Positions 1 to 9,106 of a stretch of DNA of 64,000 nt are shown piece after piece. Within the stretch, counting starts at the first letter, position 1. Each line of letters opens with the position of its first letter. The stretch is from Phytoactinopolyspora limicola (GTDB lineage: Bacteria > Actinomycetota > Actinomycetes > Jiangellales > Jiangellaceae), in assembly GCF_011320225.1 (NCBI RefSeq), contig NZ_JAAOEN010000006.1:186001-250000 (forward strand). Reading direction: 5' to 3'. The notes beneath the pieces are model-generated. The model searched no databases. It was not told where the DNA came from and saw only the letters and a list, made by a program, of their open reading frames with translations. The translations under genes and the position numbers were made by a program.

Positions 1-2
1 AG

Positions 3-935
3 ACCGTCGGCATCGTTGGTGAGTCGGGCAGCGGCAAAAGCCTGACCGCGCTGGCCGTCGCCCGGCTGGCACCCGAGGAGGCGGTGGTGCGCGCCAGCAC
101 GCTGAACTTCCTCGGCACCTCTTTGCCGGACCGGTCCGACGCCGAGCTGCGGCGGCTGCTGGGCACGTCGATGGCCATGGTGTTCCAGGACCCGATGACG
201 TCGTTCAACCCGTCCATGCGGGTGGGCCGGCAGTTGGCCGAGGTGACCCGCACCCACGAAGGACACAGCCGGCGGGCGGCCTGGGACCGCGCGGTCGACC
301 GGCTGCGCAAGGTCCGGGTCCCGGCGGCTGAACGGCGCGCTGCCCAGTACCCCCACGAGTTCTCCGGGGGCATGCGGCAGCGAGCGATGATCGGCATGGG
401 CCTGATGAGTTCGCCGGACCTGGTGATCGCCGACGAGCCGACGACGGCGCTGGACGTGACCGTGCAGCGGCAGGTGCTGCGGCTGCTGCGCGAGGTGCAA
501 CGTGAGTCCGGTGCGGCGGTGGTGCTGATCTCCCACGACATCGCCGTCGTCTCCCAGATGTGCGAGCGCATCGTGGTCATGTACTCCGGTCGGGTGGTCG
601 AGGAGCTACCCGTCGACCGGCTCGCGGAGGCCGCCCATCCGTACACGCGGGCGTTGCTCGGGTCCGTGCCGGATCTGGCCACCGACGTCGACCGGCCGTT
701 GGCCACCATTCCGGGGCGGCCACCGGATCCCGGCGCACGTCCACCCGGGTGTGCGTTCGCGCCGCGCTGTGCCTTCGCCGACGACACCTGTACCGCGCCT
801 CCAGTGTTGGAGGACGTGGCACCACGGCAGCGCGCCGCCTGCTGGCATCCGCAGAGCGGACCGGTGGCGCCCAGCCCGCTGGCCGGTGCCGAACCCGCCG
901 TCGACGTGCCGACCCGTACGGGAGGACAACCATGA
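3..935 (+). CDS. Oligopeptide ABC transporter ATP-binding protein (DppD/OppD type), 5' end missing
   Basis: This is the cytoplasmic ATPase of a Dpp/Opp-type peptide importer, hydrolysing ATP to drive uptake through a permease pair that lies off the left edge. The open frame runs into the window start, so the N-terminus is missing; 310 codons remain. Visible in order: Walker A GESGSGKS in the first 17 codons, a Q-loop (VFQDPMTSFNP), the ABC signature FSGGMRQR, Walker [13 protein letters not shown], the switch His in LISHD, and the C-terminal Cys-containing oligopeptide-transporter extension (PPGCAFAPRCAFAD). It overlaps the next ATPase gene by ATGA at 932-935, so the two are translationally coupled. 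Only the exact substrate is open. Confidence 0.93.
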   Translation, partial: TVGIVGESGSGKSLTALAVARLAPEEAVVRASTLNFLGTSLPDRSDAELRRLLGTSMAMVFQDPMTSFNPSMRVGRQLAEVTRTHEGHSRRAAWDRAVDRLRKVRVPAAERRAAQYPHEFSGGMRQRAMIGMGLMSSPDLVIADEPTTALDVTVQRQVLRLLREVQRESGAAVVLISHDIAVVSQMCERIVVMYSGRVVEELPVDRLAEAAHPYTRALLGSVPDLATDVDRPLATIPGRPPDPGARPPGCAFAPRCAFADDTCTAPPVLEDVAPRQRAACWHPQSGPVAPSPLAGAEPAVDVPTRTGGQP

Positions 936-1900
936 AAGAGCTCGAGTTTCGTGATGTCACCGTCCGGTTCGGCACCGGCCACGGCACCGTCACCGCCGTC
1001 GACGGGGTCGACCTTACCGTACCGGCGGGGTCGGTCGTCGGACTTGTCGGCGAGTCCGGGTCGGGCAAGTCCACACTCGCCAAAGCGGCCGTCGGCCTCG
1101 TCCCTGAGTCCGGTGGGGAGATCCTGCTGGACGGCCGGCCGGTGCGCCGCACCCGCGGGCGCCGCACGTTGCAGATGGTGTTCCAAGACCCGTACTCGTC
1201 CCTGAACCCGCGGATGAGCGTCGGCGACTCCATCGCCGAGGCCATGCCGCGCGGCCGCGGCCGCAAGGAGCGCCGGGCCGAGGTCGCCCGCCTGCTGGAG
1301 CTGGTGGAGCTCGACGCCTCCCGTGCCGGTTCGCTGCCGGGCGGGTTGTCCGGGGGCCAGCGTCAGCGGGTGGCGCTGGCCCGGGCACTCGCCGCGGAGC
1401 CCGAGGTGATCCTGGCCGACGAGATCACCTCGGCGCTGGACGTGTCCGTCCAGGGGGCGGTGCTCAACCTGGTCCGTGACCTGCAGCGACGGCTCGGCCT
1501 GAGTATCCTGTTCATCTCCCACAACCTGTCTGTGGTCCGTTACGTCAGCGACCTCATCGCGGTCATGTACCTGGGCCGCATCGTCGAGTTCGGTCCGGCC
1601 GCGGAGGTATTGTCCGCGCCCCGGCACCCTTACACGCAGACGTTGCTCGACGCCGCGCCCCGGGTCGGCACGTCACTCGACGATGCCGTGCCGGCGGATC
1701 GCTCGGAGCTGGACGGTGAGCCGCCGTCGCCCCACGATCCGCCGTCGGGTTGCGCCTTCCATCGGCGTTGTCCCTACGGCCCGCTCGTTCTCCCCGAGCG
1801 CACGATCTGCGCCGAGGATGACCCCATGACCGGCGCCGATACTCGACCCCACCGTGCGGCCTGCCATTTCGCCGCGGATCTGGAGGTATCCATCCCATGA
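932..1900 (+). CDS. Oligopeptide ABC transporter ATP-binding protein (DppF/OppF type)
   Basis: Second ATPase of the peptide importer, 322 residues. I place the start at ATG 932, which overlaps the upstream stop and has a GGGAGG ribosome site about seven bases upstream; a longer frame to 560 is only readthrough. Motifs: Walker [11 protein letters not shown]-loop VFQDPYSSLNPRMS, signature LSGGQRQRVALARAL, Walker B VILADEITSALD, switch His in ISHNL, and the C-terminal oligopeptide-type extension with GCAFHRRCPYG. It overlaps the peptidase gene downstream by ATGA at 1897-1900, which ties peptide import to peptide breakdown. Confidence 0.94.
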   Translation: MKELEFRDVTVRFGTGHGTVTAVDGVDLTVPAGSVVGLVGESGSGKSTLAKAAVGLVPESGGEILLDGRPVRRTRGRRTLQMVFQDPYSSLNPRMSVGDSIAEAMPRGRGRKERRAEVARLLELVELDASRAGSLPGGLSGGQRQRVALARALAAEPEVILADEITSALDVSVQGAVLNLVRDLQRRLGLSILFISHNLSVVRYVSDLIAVMYLGRIVEFGPAAEVLSAPRHPYTQTLLDAAPRVGTSLDDAVPADRSELDGEPPSPHDPPSGCAFHRRCPYGPLVLPERTICAEDDPMTGADTRPHRAACHFAADLEVSIP

Positions 1901-4900
1901 CCCGCCACTTCGTGGAGGAGGACCTGTTCGACGTGGCGATCCCATGTCAACCGGCCATCTCTCCCGACGGAAGCGCTATCGCGTACGTCTTGACCACCGC
2001 GGACCGGGCCGCGGATACGAATCACACGGCGTTATGGCTGGTCTCGGCTACCGGAGGGGCGCCGCGGCGGCTGACCACGGGATCGGGGGATACCGCACCG
2101 GTGTGGTCGCCGGATGGGGCCAGCATCGCCTTTCTACGCGCCGCGGATGGGCCGCCCCAGGTGTGGTTGCTGCCGGTGGCCGGGGGTGAGCCGGCGCCGT
2201 TGACGTCGCTGCCGTCCGGTGCGGGCCCGCCGGTCTGGAGCCCCGATGGCCGCCGGATCGCGTTCACCGCCGCCGTCGACACTCTCGCGGCGGCCGACGA
2301 AGACGAGGCGGCCCGCCAGCGCCGCGCCAATGCCCCGATCGTGATCAACCGCCTCGGCTACCGCGCCGACGGCGCCGGGCTGCTGCGCGGGATCCGCCAA
2401 CACATCCACGTCGTCGACGTCGGAACGGGCGAGACCCGGCAGGTGACCCGGGGCGACTGGCACGCCGGAGCACCAGCATGGTCGCCGGACGGGCAGCGGC
2501 TCGCGTTCTCCGCTGCGACAGCACCCGACGCGGACCAGACCGGAGTGTCGGCGGTGCACATCGTCGAAGTCGACGACGCCGCGGCCACACCACGTCTGGT
2601 GGGCGGCGAACACGGCATGGCCGGCCCCGTGACGTGGGCACCGAGTGGAGACGAGCTGCTCGTGGTCGCCTCCGCGGAGGTCCGTTCCGGCCATCTACGG
2701 TTGTTCCGGATCCCCGTCGACGGTGGCCCGACGGTTGAGCTCACGGCGGACTTCGACCGCAATGTGATGCCCGGTGGCTCCGGCTACCCAGGTGGGCTGC
2801 CGCAGTACACGCCGGACGGTTCTACGGTGATGTTCTGTGCCCGCGACCGCGGCTGCACCCACGTGTTCAGCGTCGACGCCACCGGCGGGCGGCCGAAGCT
2901 GGTGGCTGGTGGCGCTACCCGGGTGGTGTCCGGGCTCTCCGTTGCTGCTGGATCCGGCCGGGCCGCGATCGTGGTCGCCGACGAACGTTCGTACGGGCAG
3001 GTGGCCGTCGTCGACCTCGACACCGGCACCGAGACCGCACTGACCGACTACCGGCTCGACGGAGTCGACCTCATCACCGCCGAGGAACGGGTGTTCACCA
3101 TCTCCGACGGCACCGAGGTGCACGGGTGGTTGCTCCGCGACCCCGCCACCGTCGGGCCCGGACCGCTGCTGGTGGACGTCCACGGCGGCCCGCACAACGC
3201 GTGGAGCCCGGTCCCGGACCCGGCACACCTCTATCACCAGCTGTTAGCCGCCGCCGGGTGGTCGGTGCTGCTGCTTAACCCGCGGGGCAGCGACGGTTAC
3301 GGGGAGGAGTTCTACACCGCGGCCATAGGTGGATGGGGTACAGCCGACGAACGCGACTTCCTCGAGCCCGTGGACCAGCTCGTTGCCGATGGGGTCGCCG
3401 ATCCGGACCGGCTGGCGCTCTCCGGCTATAGCTATGGCGGCTACATGACCTGCTGGCTCACCGGCCGGACGGACCGGTTTGCCGCGGCCGTCGCCGGTGG
3501 TGTTGTCTCCGATCTGGCCACGATGGCCGGGACATCGGACGTGGGGCCGTTGTTCATCGAGGTGGAGCTGGGAGCGCTGCCGTACGACGATGCGCAACGG
3601 CTGGCCCAGATGTCGCCCTCCACCAACCTGGCCCAGGTGAACACACCCACCCTGATCCTGCACGGCCTGGTCGACGATCGCTGCCCGGTGGGGCAGGCCG
3701 ACCTGTGGTTCGCGGCGCTGCGGCACCGGGGTGTCCCGACCGAGCTGGTTCTCTACCCGGGTGGGTCACACCTGTTCATACTCGACGGCCCGCCGTCGCA
3801 CCGGCTGGATTATTCCCGCCGGATCGTCGACTGGGTCACCCGCCACACCACCACGACGCCCAAGGAGGGGCCGATGAGCACCGTCGCTCTCGACCACAAC
3901 CACTGGCAGCGGCGCCTGAGCGAGCTAGCCGAACGATACAAGGTGCCCGGCGCGACCCTGGGTATCGCCCGCGGCGACGAGACGCTGGAGGTCGCCCATG
4001 GCGTGACCAACGTCCAGACCGGTGTCGACGTCACCACCGACACTCTTTTCCAGATCGGATCCGTCACCAAGGTGTGGACCGCCACCGTGGTGATGGCGCT
4101 CGTCGACGCCGGCAAACTCGACCTCGACGAGCCCGTGGTCACGTACCTGCCGGAGCTGCGGTTAGCCGATCCGGAGGTGGCCAGGACAGTCACCATGCGT
4201 CACCTGCTCACCCACACCAGTGGCATCGACGGCGACTTCTTCCAAGACTTCGGGCGCGGCGAGGAATGCCTCGAGCGGTACGTCGCGGCCCTGGCCGGAC
4301 TGCCATTGAACCATCCCATGGGTGCCACGTGGTCGTACTGCAACGCCGGGTTCACCATCGCCGGCCGGGTGATCGAGAAGCTCACCGGGCAGACGTGGGA
4401 CGACGCCATGCGCGACCTGCTGTACACACCACTGGGACTACAGCACACGGTCACCCTGGCTGAAGACGCACTGCTGCACCGCACCGCCGTCGGGCACGTC
4501 CACGAAGGCGACGAGGAACCACGGCGCGCACCGGTGTGGGTATTGCCCCGGTCGGTGGGCCCGGCCGGACTGATCTCGTCGACGGTGGGCGACGTCCTCG
4601 CGTTCGCCCGTATGCACCTGAACGGGGGGCTGGCCGCGGATGGCACCCGGGTGCTGTCGGAGGCGGCCGTGGCGGCGATGCCGGAGGACCAGGTCCGGCT
4701 GCCCGACCCGTACACCCTGGCCGACTCGTGGGGAATCGGCTGGTTCCGGCTCGACTGGAACGGCACCCGGCTGATCGGGCACGACGGCAACACCATCGGG
4801 CAATCGGCGTTCCTGCGACTCCTGCCCGAGCAAGGGATCGCGGTGACGCTGCTGACCAACGGCGGGCACACCCGAGACCTTTACGAGACGCTGATCCGTG

Positions 4901-5250
4901 AGGTGTTCCGGGAGCTGGCCGGGGTAGAGATGGCGACCCCGCTGCAGCCGCCGGCCGAACCGGTCGAGGTGGACATCACCCCCCACGTTGGCACCTACGA
5001 GCGCACGTCTATCCGGCTGGAGGTCAGCGAGCGCACCGGTGGCGGGCACCTGCGGATGGTGGTCGACCAGCGTCCGATGGGCCTGGACGAGGAGGTCAAG
5101 GAGTTCGACCTGGTGCCCGTCCGCGACGGCCTGTACGTGATGCGGGCTCCGGGTGCGCAGACCTGGACACCGGTGACGTTCTACACGCTCGATGATGGTT
5201 CGCCGTACATGCACCTCGGGGTGCGGGCCACGCCGAAGCGTGCCGGCTGA
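1897..5250 (+). CDS. S9 prolyl-oligopeptidase-family peptidase fused to a beta-lactamase-fold serine hydrolase
   Basis: An 1117-residue two-enzyme protein. Residues 1-~390 form a beta-propeller with repeated SPDG blades. Residues ~400-655 are an S9 alpha/beta-hydrolase with nucleophile Ser512 in GYSYGG, Asp593/594 in HGLVDDR and His625 in GGSHLF. From Met660 the chain becomes a class-C/D-aminopeptidase-like hydrolase with Ser722-V-T-Lys725, Tyr814-C-Asn816 and a later HDG. No signal peptide is visible, so it probably works in the cytoplasm on imported peptides. AAGGAGGGG at 3862-3870, just before ATG 3874, looks like a ribosome site for the second half alone. The fusion may therefore be recent loss of a stop codon, or the gene may yield two products. 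Its C-terminal half is paralogous to the gene at 7711. Confidence 0.9.
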   Translation: MTRHFVEEDLFDVAIPCQPAISPDGSAIAYVLTTADRAADTNHTALWLVSATGGAPRRLTTGSGDTAPVWSPDGASIAFLRAADGPPQVWLLPVAGGEPAPLTSLPSGAGPPVWSPDGRRIAFTAAVDTLAAADEDEAARQRRANAPIVINRLGYRADGAGLLRGIRQHIHVVDVGTGETRQVTRGDWHAGAPAWSPDGQRLAFSAATAPDADQTGVSAVHIVEVDDAAATPRLVGGEHGMAGPVTWAPSGDELLVVASAEVRSGHLRLFRIPVDGGPTVELTADFDRNVMPGGSGYPGGLPQYTPDGSTVMFCARDRGCTHVFSVDATGGRPKLVAGGATRVVSGLSVAAGSGRAAIVVADERSYGQVAVVDLDTGTETALTDYRLDGVDLITAEERVFTISDGTEVHGWLLRDPATVGPGPLLVDVHGGPHNAWSPVPDPAHLYHQLLAAAGWSVLLLNPRGSDGYGEEFYTAAIGGWGTADERDFLEPVDQLVADGVADPDRLALSGYSYGGYMTCWLTGRTDRFAAAVAGGVVSDLATMAGTSDVGPLFIEVELGALPYDDAQRLAQMSPSTNLAQVNTPTLILHGLVDDRCPVGQADLWFAALRHRGVPTELVLYPGGSHLFILDGPPSHRLDYSRRIVDWVTRHTTTTPKEGPMSTVALDHNHWQRRLSELAERYKVPGATLGIARGDETLEVAHGVTNVQTGVDVTTDTLFQIGSVTKVWTATVVMALVDAGKLDLDEPVVTYLPELRLADPEVARTVTMRHLLTHTSGIDGDFFQDFGRGEECLERYVAALAGLPLNHPMGATWSYCNAGFTIAGRVIEKLTGQTWDDAMRDLLYTPLGLQHTVTLAEDALLHRTAVGHVHEGDEEPRRAPVWVLPRSVGPAGLISSTVGDVLAFARMHLNGGLAADGTRVLSEAAVAAMPEDQVRLPDPYTLADSWGIGWFRLDWNGTRLIGHDGNTIGQSAFLRLLPEQGIAVTLLTNGGHTRDLYETLIREVFRELAGVEMATPLQPPAEPVEVDITPHVGTYERTSIRLEVSERTGGGHLRMVVDQRPMGLDEEVKEFDLVPVRDGLYVMRAPGAQTWTPVTFYTLDDGSPYMHLGVRATPKRAG

Positions 5251-5256
5251 GCCGCC

Positions 5257-6360
5257 GTGTCGGGCATAAACGTGGACGTGATGGTCGACGACCTCGGACG
5301 GCTGGTCCGTTGTGAGTCGCCGTCGTCGGACCTGGCCGCGCTGTCGCGCAGCGCCGATGTGGTCGCCGAACTCGGTACCCGGCTCACCGGCGTGGAACCG
5401 GAACGGATCGAGCTGTCCGGGCGGCCACACCTGCGGTGGCGGTTCGGCGCCGGTGACCAGGTGCTGCTCCTGGGGCATCACGACACCGTGTGGCCGGTGG
5501 GCTCGTTGGCTGAGCACCCGTGGCGGGTCGAGGACGGCCGGGCGTACGGGCCAGGTTGCTTCGACATGAAGGCCGGCCTGGTGCAGCTGTTCCACGCGGT
5601 GGCCGCACTCCCGTCGCCCGACGGTATTTCCGTGCTGGTCAGCGCCGACGAGGAGCTGGGTGCGCCGACGTCGAGGCAGCTCATCCAGGACGAGGCCCGG
5701 CGGGTCCGGGCCGCCCTCGTACTGGAGGGCAGCGCCGACGGCGGTTTGCTGAAGACGGCCCGGAAAGGTATCTCCCAGTATGTGCTGCGGGTCCATGGCC
5801 GTGCCGCGCACGCCGGGCTCGAGCCGTGGCGCGGAGTGAACGCCACCGTCGAACTGGCCCACCAGGTGCTGGCGTTGGCCGCACTGGACGCCGGGCCGCA
5901 GGGCGCCACCGTGACGCCGTCGCTGATCAGCGGGGGCACCGCGGCCAACACCGTGCCTGCCGAGGCGTCGGTCCATGTCGACGTGCGGGTGCCCAGCGTG
6001 GCCGAACAGGACCGGATCCGGGCCGCGATCCATGCGTTGGAGCCGCGGCTCGACGACGCCCGGCTGGAGGTGACCGACGGCCCCGCCCACCCGCCGTTGG
6101 AACCCACCGCGTCTGCCGAGCTGTATGCGCTGGCCGAGAAGGTGGCTGGCGAACTCGGACTCGCGGCGCTGGGTAGTGCACACGTGGGTGGCGGCTCTGA
6201 CGGCAACCTCACCGCCGGTGTTGGCACCCGCACCTTAGACGGGCTTGGTGCGGTCGGTGGGAACGCCCACGCGCCCGGTGAACACGTCGTCGTCGAGGAG
6301 ATGCCGGCGCGGGCGGCGCTGCTCGAGGGTTTGCTGCGGCGGCTGCTCGTCGTCGGCTGA
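5257..6360 (+). CDS. M20-family zinc peptidase/deacylase
   Basis: A 367-residue metallohydrolase related to carboxypeptidase G2, ArgE and DapE. Metal and catalytic residues visible: His and Asp in GHHDTVW, the bridging Asp in GPGCFDMKAG, the Glu pair in SADEELG, an acidic ligand in LEGSADG, and the C-terminal His in HVGGGSDGN. A dimerisation lid lies in the middle (HAGLEPWRGVNA). The GTG at 5257 is six bases after the previous stop; ATG 5281 is an alternative. It sits in the peptide-hydrolase cluster. With the GNAT/racemase pair downstream it is a reasonable candidate for an N-acyl-L-amino-acid deacylase, but a plain dipeptidase is equally possible. Three bases after its stop a 62-bp palindromic repeat begins. 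Confidence 0.88.
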   Translation: MSGINVDVMVDDLGRLVRCESPSSDLAALSRSADVVAELGTRLTGVEPERIELSGRPHLRWRFGAGDQVLLLGHHDTVWPVGSLAEHPWRVEDGRAYGPGCFDMKAGLVQLFHAVAALPSPDGISVLVSADEELGAPTSRQLIQDEARRVRAALVLEGSADGGLLKTARKGISQYVLRVHGRAAHAGLEPWRGVNATVELAHQVLALAALDAGPQGATVTPSLISGGTAANTVPAEASVHVDVRVPSVAEQDRIRAAIHALEPRLDDARLEVTDGPAHPPLEPTASAELYALAEKVAGELGLAALGSAHVGGGSDGNLTAGVGTRTLDGLGAVGGNAHAPGEHVVVEEMPARAALLEGLLRRLLVVG

Positions 6361-6363
6361 ACG

Positions 6364-6425
6364 TCCTGGCTCAGAGTTGCGAACGGGCGCCGATTCGCCG
6401 GCCCATCCGCAACTCTGAGCCAGCA
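6364..6425. repeat. 62-bp palindromic repeat, copy 1
   Basis: The sequence is identical to 7532-7593. It contains perfect 16-bp inverted arms, CTGGCTCAGAGTTGCG and its complement, with a GC-rich centre that can extend the stem. It starts three bases after the M20 stop, so it may act as a transcription terminator. Together with copy 2 it brackets the gene at 6518-7525 as direct repeats. Confidence 0.9.
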
Positions 6426-6517
6426 TGCTTGGCCGGGCGGGTGGACGGCACCGCGGGTTATCCACACCTTGTTATTGCGGTCTTCCGCGGCCCGGGGTGG
6501 GCACCAACGATGGAGAG

Positions 6518-7525
6518 ATGCCCGCCCGCATCACCTCGTTGCCCCATGACGTCGAGTGTCTGCTCGCCGCTGGTGACGGCCTGCTGACCCTGCGGGGGGC
6601 CGAGACCAACGGGGTCACCAGGTGGCGGCTACACCATCTGCTCCGGGCTGGGCTGCTGGTCCGGCTGGCCAACGGCGTGTATGCCAGCGCGCAGCAGTTG
6701 GCCGACGCCGCCCCGTGGCCGGCGTTCGCGCTGCGCTCCCGCGCCTTCATCCTCGCGTGCGGTCCTCATACACACGCATCCGGCTGGTCCGCGGTGGCGA
6801 TTCTCAACCTGCCGACCATCAGTGCACCACCAGAATTGCCCACGGCTGTGGTACCGCCCGGCGCCGGGTCTGCGACGAACTCGACATTCGGACAGGTCCG
6901 GGTAGCCGCGCTGCCGCTCGAGCACCGGGTGGTGGTGCGCGGCACCCGGGTGACTTCGCCGGCGCGGACGGTCGTGGACGTGGCTCGAACCTCGCCCCGA
7001 GCTGGCGCGCTGGTGGTTGCGGACGCCGCCTTGTCGACCATGGTCAGCCGGACACAACTCCAGGCCGTTGTTGAGTTCCAAAGCAGCTGGTCAGGGAGTA
7101 CCGGGGCGGCGTGGGTACTCGACCACGCCGATCCATACGCGGAAAGCGCCCTCGAGTCCCTTGGCCGGTTGACCTTCATCGAGGAGGACCTGCCGGTCCC
7201 GGTGTCCAACGCGTGGATCGACCTTGGCGAGCTCCGTTACCGTCCCGATCACCTGCTCGACGACAGGTGGCTGATCTTCGAGGGCGACGGCGCGAAGAAG
7301 TACAACAACCGCCTCGATGCCGGCCGGATTGTCGGTGAGCAGCGTGAACGTGAATGGCGCTTGCGTGAGGCCGGTTTCGAGATCGCCAGGTACGGATGGC
7401 AGGACGCCCGGCATGACCGACGGCTACTGGGAGCACGGTTCCGGGCGTTCATCGGCACGCGTTCGGTGCGCCCTGCGCCCTACCGCTGGTATCGGGAATC
7501 GCGGACGTATCGACGCAGCGCCTGA
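6518..7525 (+). CDS. AbiEi-type winged-helix protein with a C-terminal PD-(D/E)XK nuclease-like domain
   Basis: A 335-residue protein of a widespread actinobacterial family. The N-terminal ~65 residues resemble the AbiEi antitoxin winged helix (LTLRGAETNGVTRWRLHHLL..GLLVRLANGVYA). The C-terminal third carries a Vsr/DUF559-like block with RPDHLLDDRW and EGDGAKKY, consistent with a D...ExDG nuclease core. I start at ATG 6518; the longer frame to 6425 begins inside the repeat. GGAGAG touches the ATG, so translation may be leaderless. No partner toxin (AbiEii) is adjacent. The gene interrupts a run of peptide hydrolases and is flanked by identical 62-bp repeats, suggesting it arrived as a unit. 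Function as antitoxin, regulator or nuclease is unresolved. Confidence 0.75.
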   Translation: MPARITSLPHDVECLLAAGDGLLTLRGAETNGVTRWRLHHLLRAGLLVRLANGVYASAQQLADAAPWPAFALRSRAFILACGPHTHASGWSAVAILNLPTISAPPELPTAVVPPGAGSATNSTFGQVRVAALPLEHRVVVRGTRVTSPARTVVDVARTSPRAGALVVADAALSTMVSRTQLQAVVEFQSSWSGSTGAAWVLDHADPYAESALESLGRLTFIEEDLPVPVSNAWIDLGELRYRPDHLLDDRWLIFEGDGAKKYNNRLDAGRIVGEQREREWRLREAGFEIARYGWQDARHDRRLLGARFRAFIGTRSVRPAPYRWYRESRTYRRSA

Positions 7526-7531
7526 CCCGCC

Positions 7532-7593
7532 TCCTGGCTCAGAGTTGCGAACGGGCGCCGATTCGCCGGCCCATCCGCAACTCTGAGCCAGCA
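7532..7593. repeat. 62-bp palindromic repeat, copy 2
   Basis: This is an exact copy of 6364-6425 in the same orientation, starting six bases after the stop of the AbiEi-like gene. It has the same 16-bp inverted arms and is a possible terminator or boundary of an inserted unit. Confidence 0.9.
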
Positions 7594-7710
7594 GGCAGCT
7601 TCGTGGGCGAACTGAACCACGCTGCGGCCTCACTGTTCGGCCCAACGTACATATCGTGGCTGGGCTCGCCGCTTCTACGTTGGTGTTTTCCCGGTTCCGA
7701 GGAGGGCGAC

Positions 7711-9105
7711 ATGAGCAGCGCACTTGATCAGGTCCGTGACTGGCTTCCCAATCGTTTGGCGACGCTGGCCGCCGAACATAAGGTGCCGGGTGCGACAGCC
7801 GCCGTTCTCGCCGGCGACGAGATCACAACAGCGGCCACTGGTGTCCTCAACAAGGCGACCGGGGTGGAGGTCACTGCGGACTCGATCTTCCAGGTGGGGT
7901 CGATCACCAAGGTGTGGACCAGCAACCTGGTGATGCAGCTGGTCGATGAGGGGCTGCTCGACCTCGACGCAACAGTGCGCACCTACCTGCCCGAGTTCCG
8001 GGTGGCCGACGAGGACGCCAGCGCCCGGATCACGGTACGCCACCTGACCTGCCACGTCAGCGGGTTCGAAGGCGACATCTTCACCGACACCGGACGCGGC
8101 GACGACGCCGTCGAGAAGTACCTGGACACCATCACCAATGTCCCGCAGTTGTTCCCGCCGGGGGAGCGGTTCTCCTACAACAACGCCGGTTATGTGGTGC
8201 TGGGGCGGGTCGTCGAGGTGCTCCGAGGCAAGCCGTATGGCGCAGCGCTGCGGGAACATCTCCTCGCCCCGCTCGGCCTTCAACACGCCGCCACCGACGC
8301 CTACGAGGCGATTCTGCGCCGCGCGGCCGTCGGGCACGTCGAACCGGCGCCAGGCGCCGATCCGATCCCGGCACCGGTCTGGGCGCTGGCCGCGTCGAAC
8401 GCGCCGGCCGGCTCGATGCTGGCCATGAGCGCGTCCGAGCTCGTCCGGTTCGCCCAGATGCACCTGGCCGGCGGGACGACGCCGGACGGCACCACGGTGA
8501 CGTCGTACGCCGCGGTCCGCGCTATGCAGGAACGTCAGGTCGAACTGCCCTACCTGGGCATGATGGGTGACGCGTGGGGCATCGGTTGGGAGATATTCGA
8601 CTGGCCCGGCGGAATGGTGATCGGGCACGACGGTGGCACCATCGGCCAAATTGCCTTCCTGCGGATCGTGCCGGAAGCCAACGTCGCCGTCGCGGTGCTC
8701 ACCAATGGCGGCAATCCGATGCCGTTGTTCGAGAACGTCATCGGTGACGCGCTGCACGAGCTGGCGGGCGTCCGTATCCCGGCCACCCCGAAGCCTCCGG
8801 CCGAGCCGGAACCAGTCACCGAACCGAGCCGCTACGTGGGTCGCTACGAAGCCGACGTCGTGGTCCACGACATCGAGGCCGACGCCGAGGGCCGGCTATG
8901 GCAGACCGTCACGCCGCGCGGCGTCCTTGCCGAGGCCGGACAACACAAACGGCGCTACGAGATCGTGCGGCTGAAAGACGACACCTTCGTCTCCCGCGAG
9001 CCACAGGAGGGCATCAATCAGCCCACCGCGTTCGTCAGCTTCGACGATGCCGGCCGTGCTCGGTTCCTGCACCAGGGGCGGGCCGTCCCTCGTGTGGACC
9101 GCTGA
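7711..9105 (+). CDS. Beta-lactamase-fold serine hydrolase (class C / D-aminopeptidase-like)
   Basis: A 464-residue serine hydrolase of the Pfam beta-lactamase family, which includes esterases, D-aminopeptidases and D,D-peptidases. Catalytic signatures: Ser64-I-T-Lys67, Tyr156-N-Asn158 and HDGG in the third conserved block, followed by a C-terminal beta-barrel-like domain. ATG 7711 is preceded by GAGGAGGG; the frame extends upstream to 7603 without a ribosome site. There is no signal peptide, so it is probably intracellular and more likely a peptidase than an antibiotic-resistance enzyme. It is a clear paralogue of residues 660-1117 of the fused protein at 1897-5250, including the shared block HKVPGAT/YKVPGAT and the FQxGSxTKVW motif. 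Confidence 0.9.
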   Translation: MSSALDQVRDWLPNRLATLAAEHKVPGATAAVLAGDEITTAATGVLNKATGVEVTADSIFQVGSITKVWTSNLVMQLVDEGLLDLDATVRTYLPEFRVADEDASARITVRHLTCHVSGFEGDIFTDTGRGDDAVEKYLDTITNVPQLFPPGERFSYNNAGYVVLGRVVEVLRGKPYGAALREHLLAPLGLQHAATDAYEAILRRAAVGHVEPAPGADPIPAPVWALAASNAPAGSMLAMSASELVRFAQMHLAGGTTPDGTTVTSYAAVRAMQERQVELPYLGMMGDAWGIGWEIFDWPGGMVIGHDGGTIGQIAFLRIVPEANVAVAVLTNGGNPMPLFENVIGDALHELAGVRIPATPKPPAEPEPVTEPSRYVGRYEADVVVHDIEADAEGRLWQTVTPRGVLAEAGQHKRRYEIVRLKDDTFVSREPQEGINQPTAFVSFDDAGRARFLHQGRAVPRVDR

Positions 9106-9106
9106 C

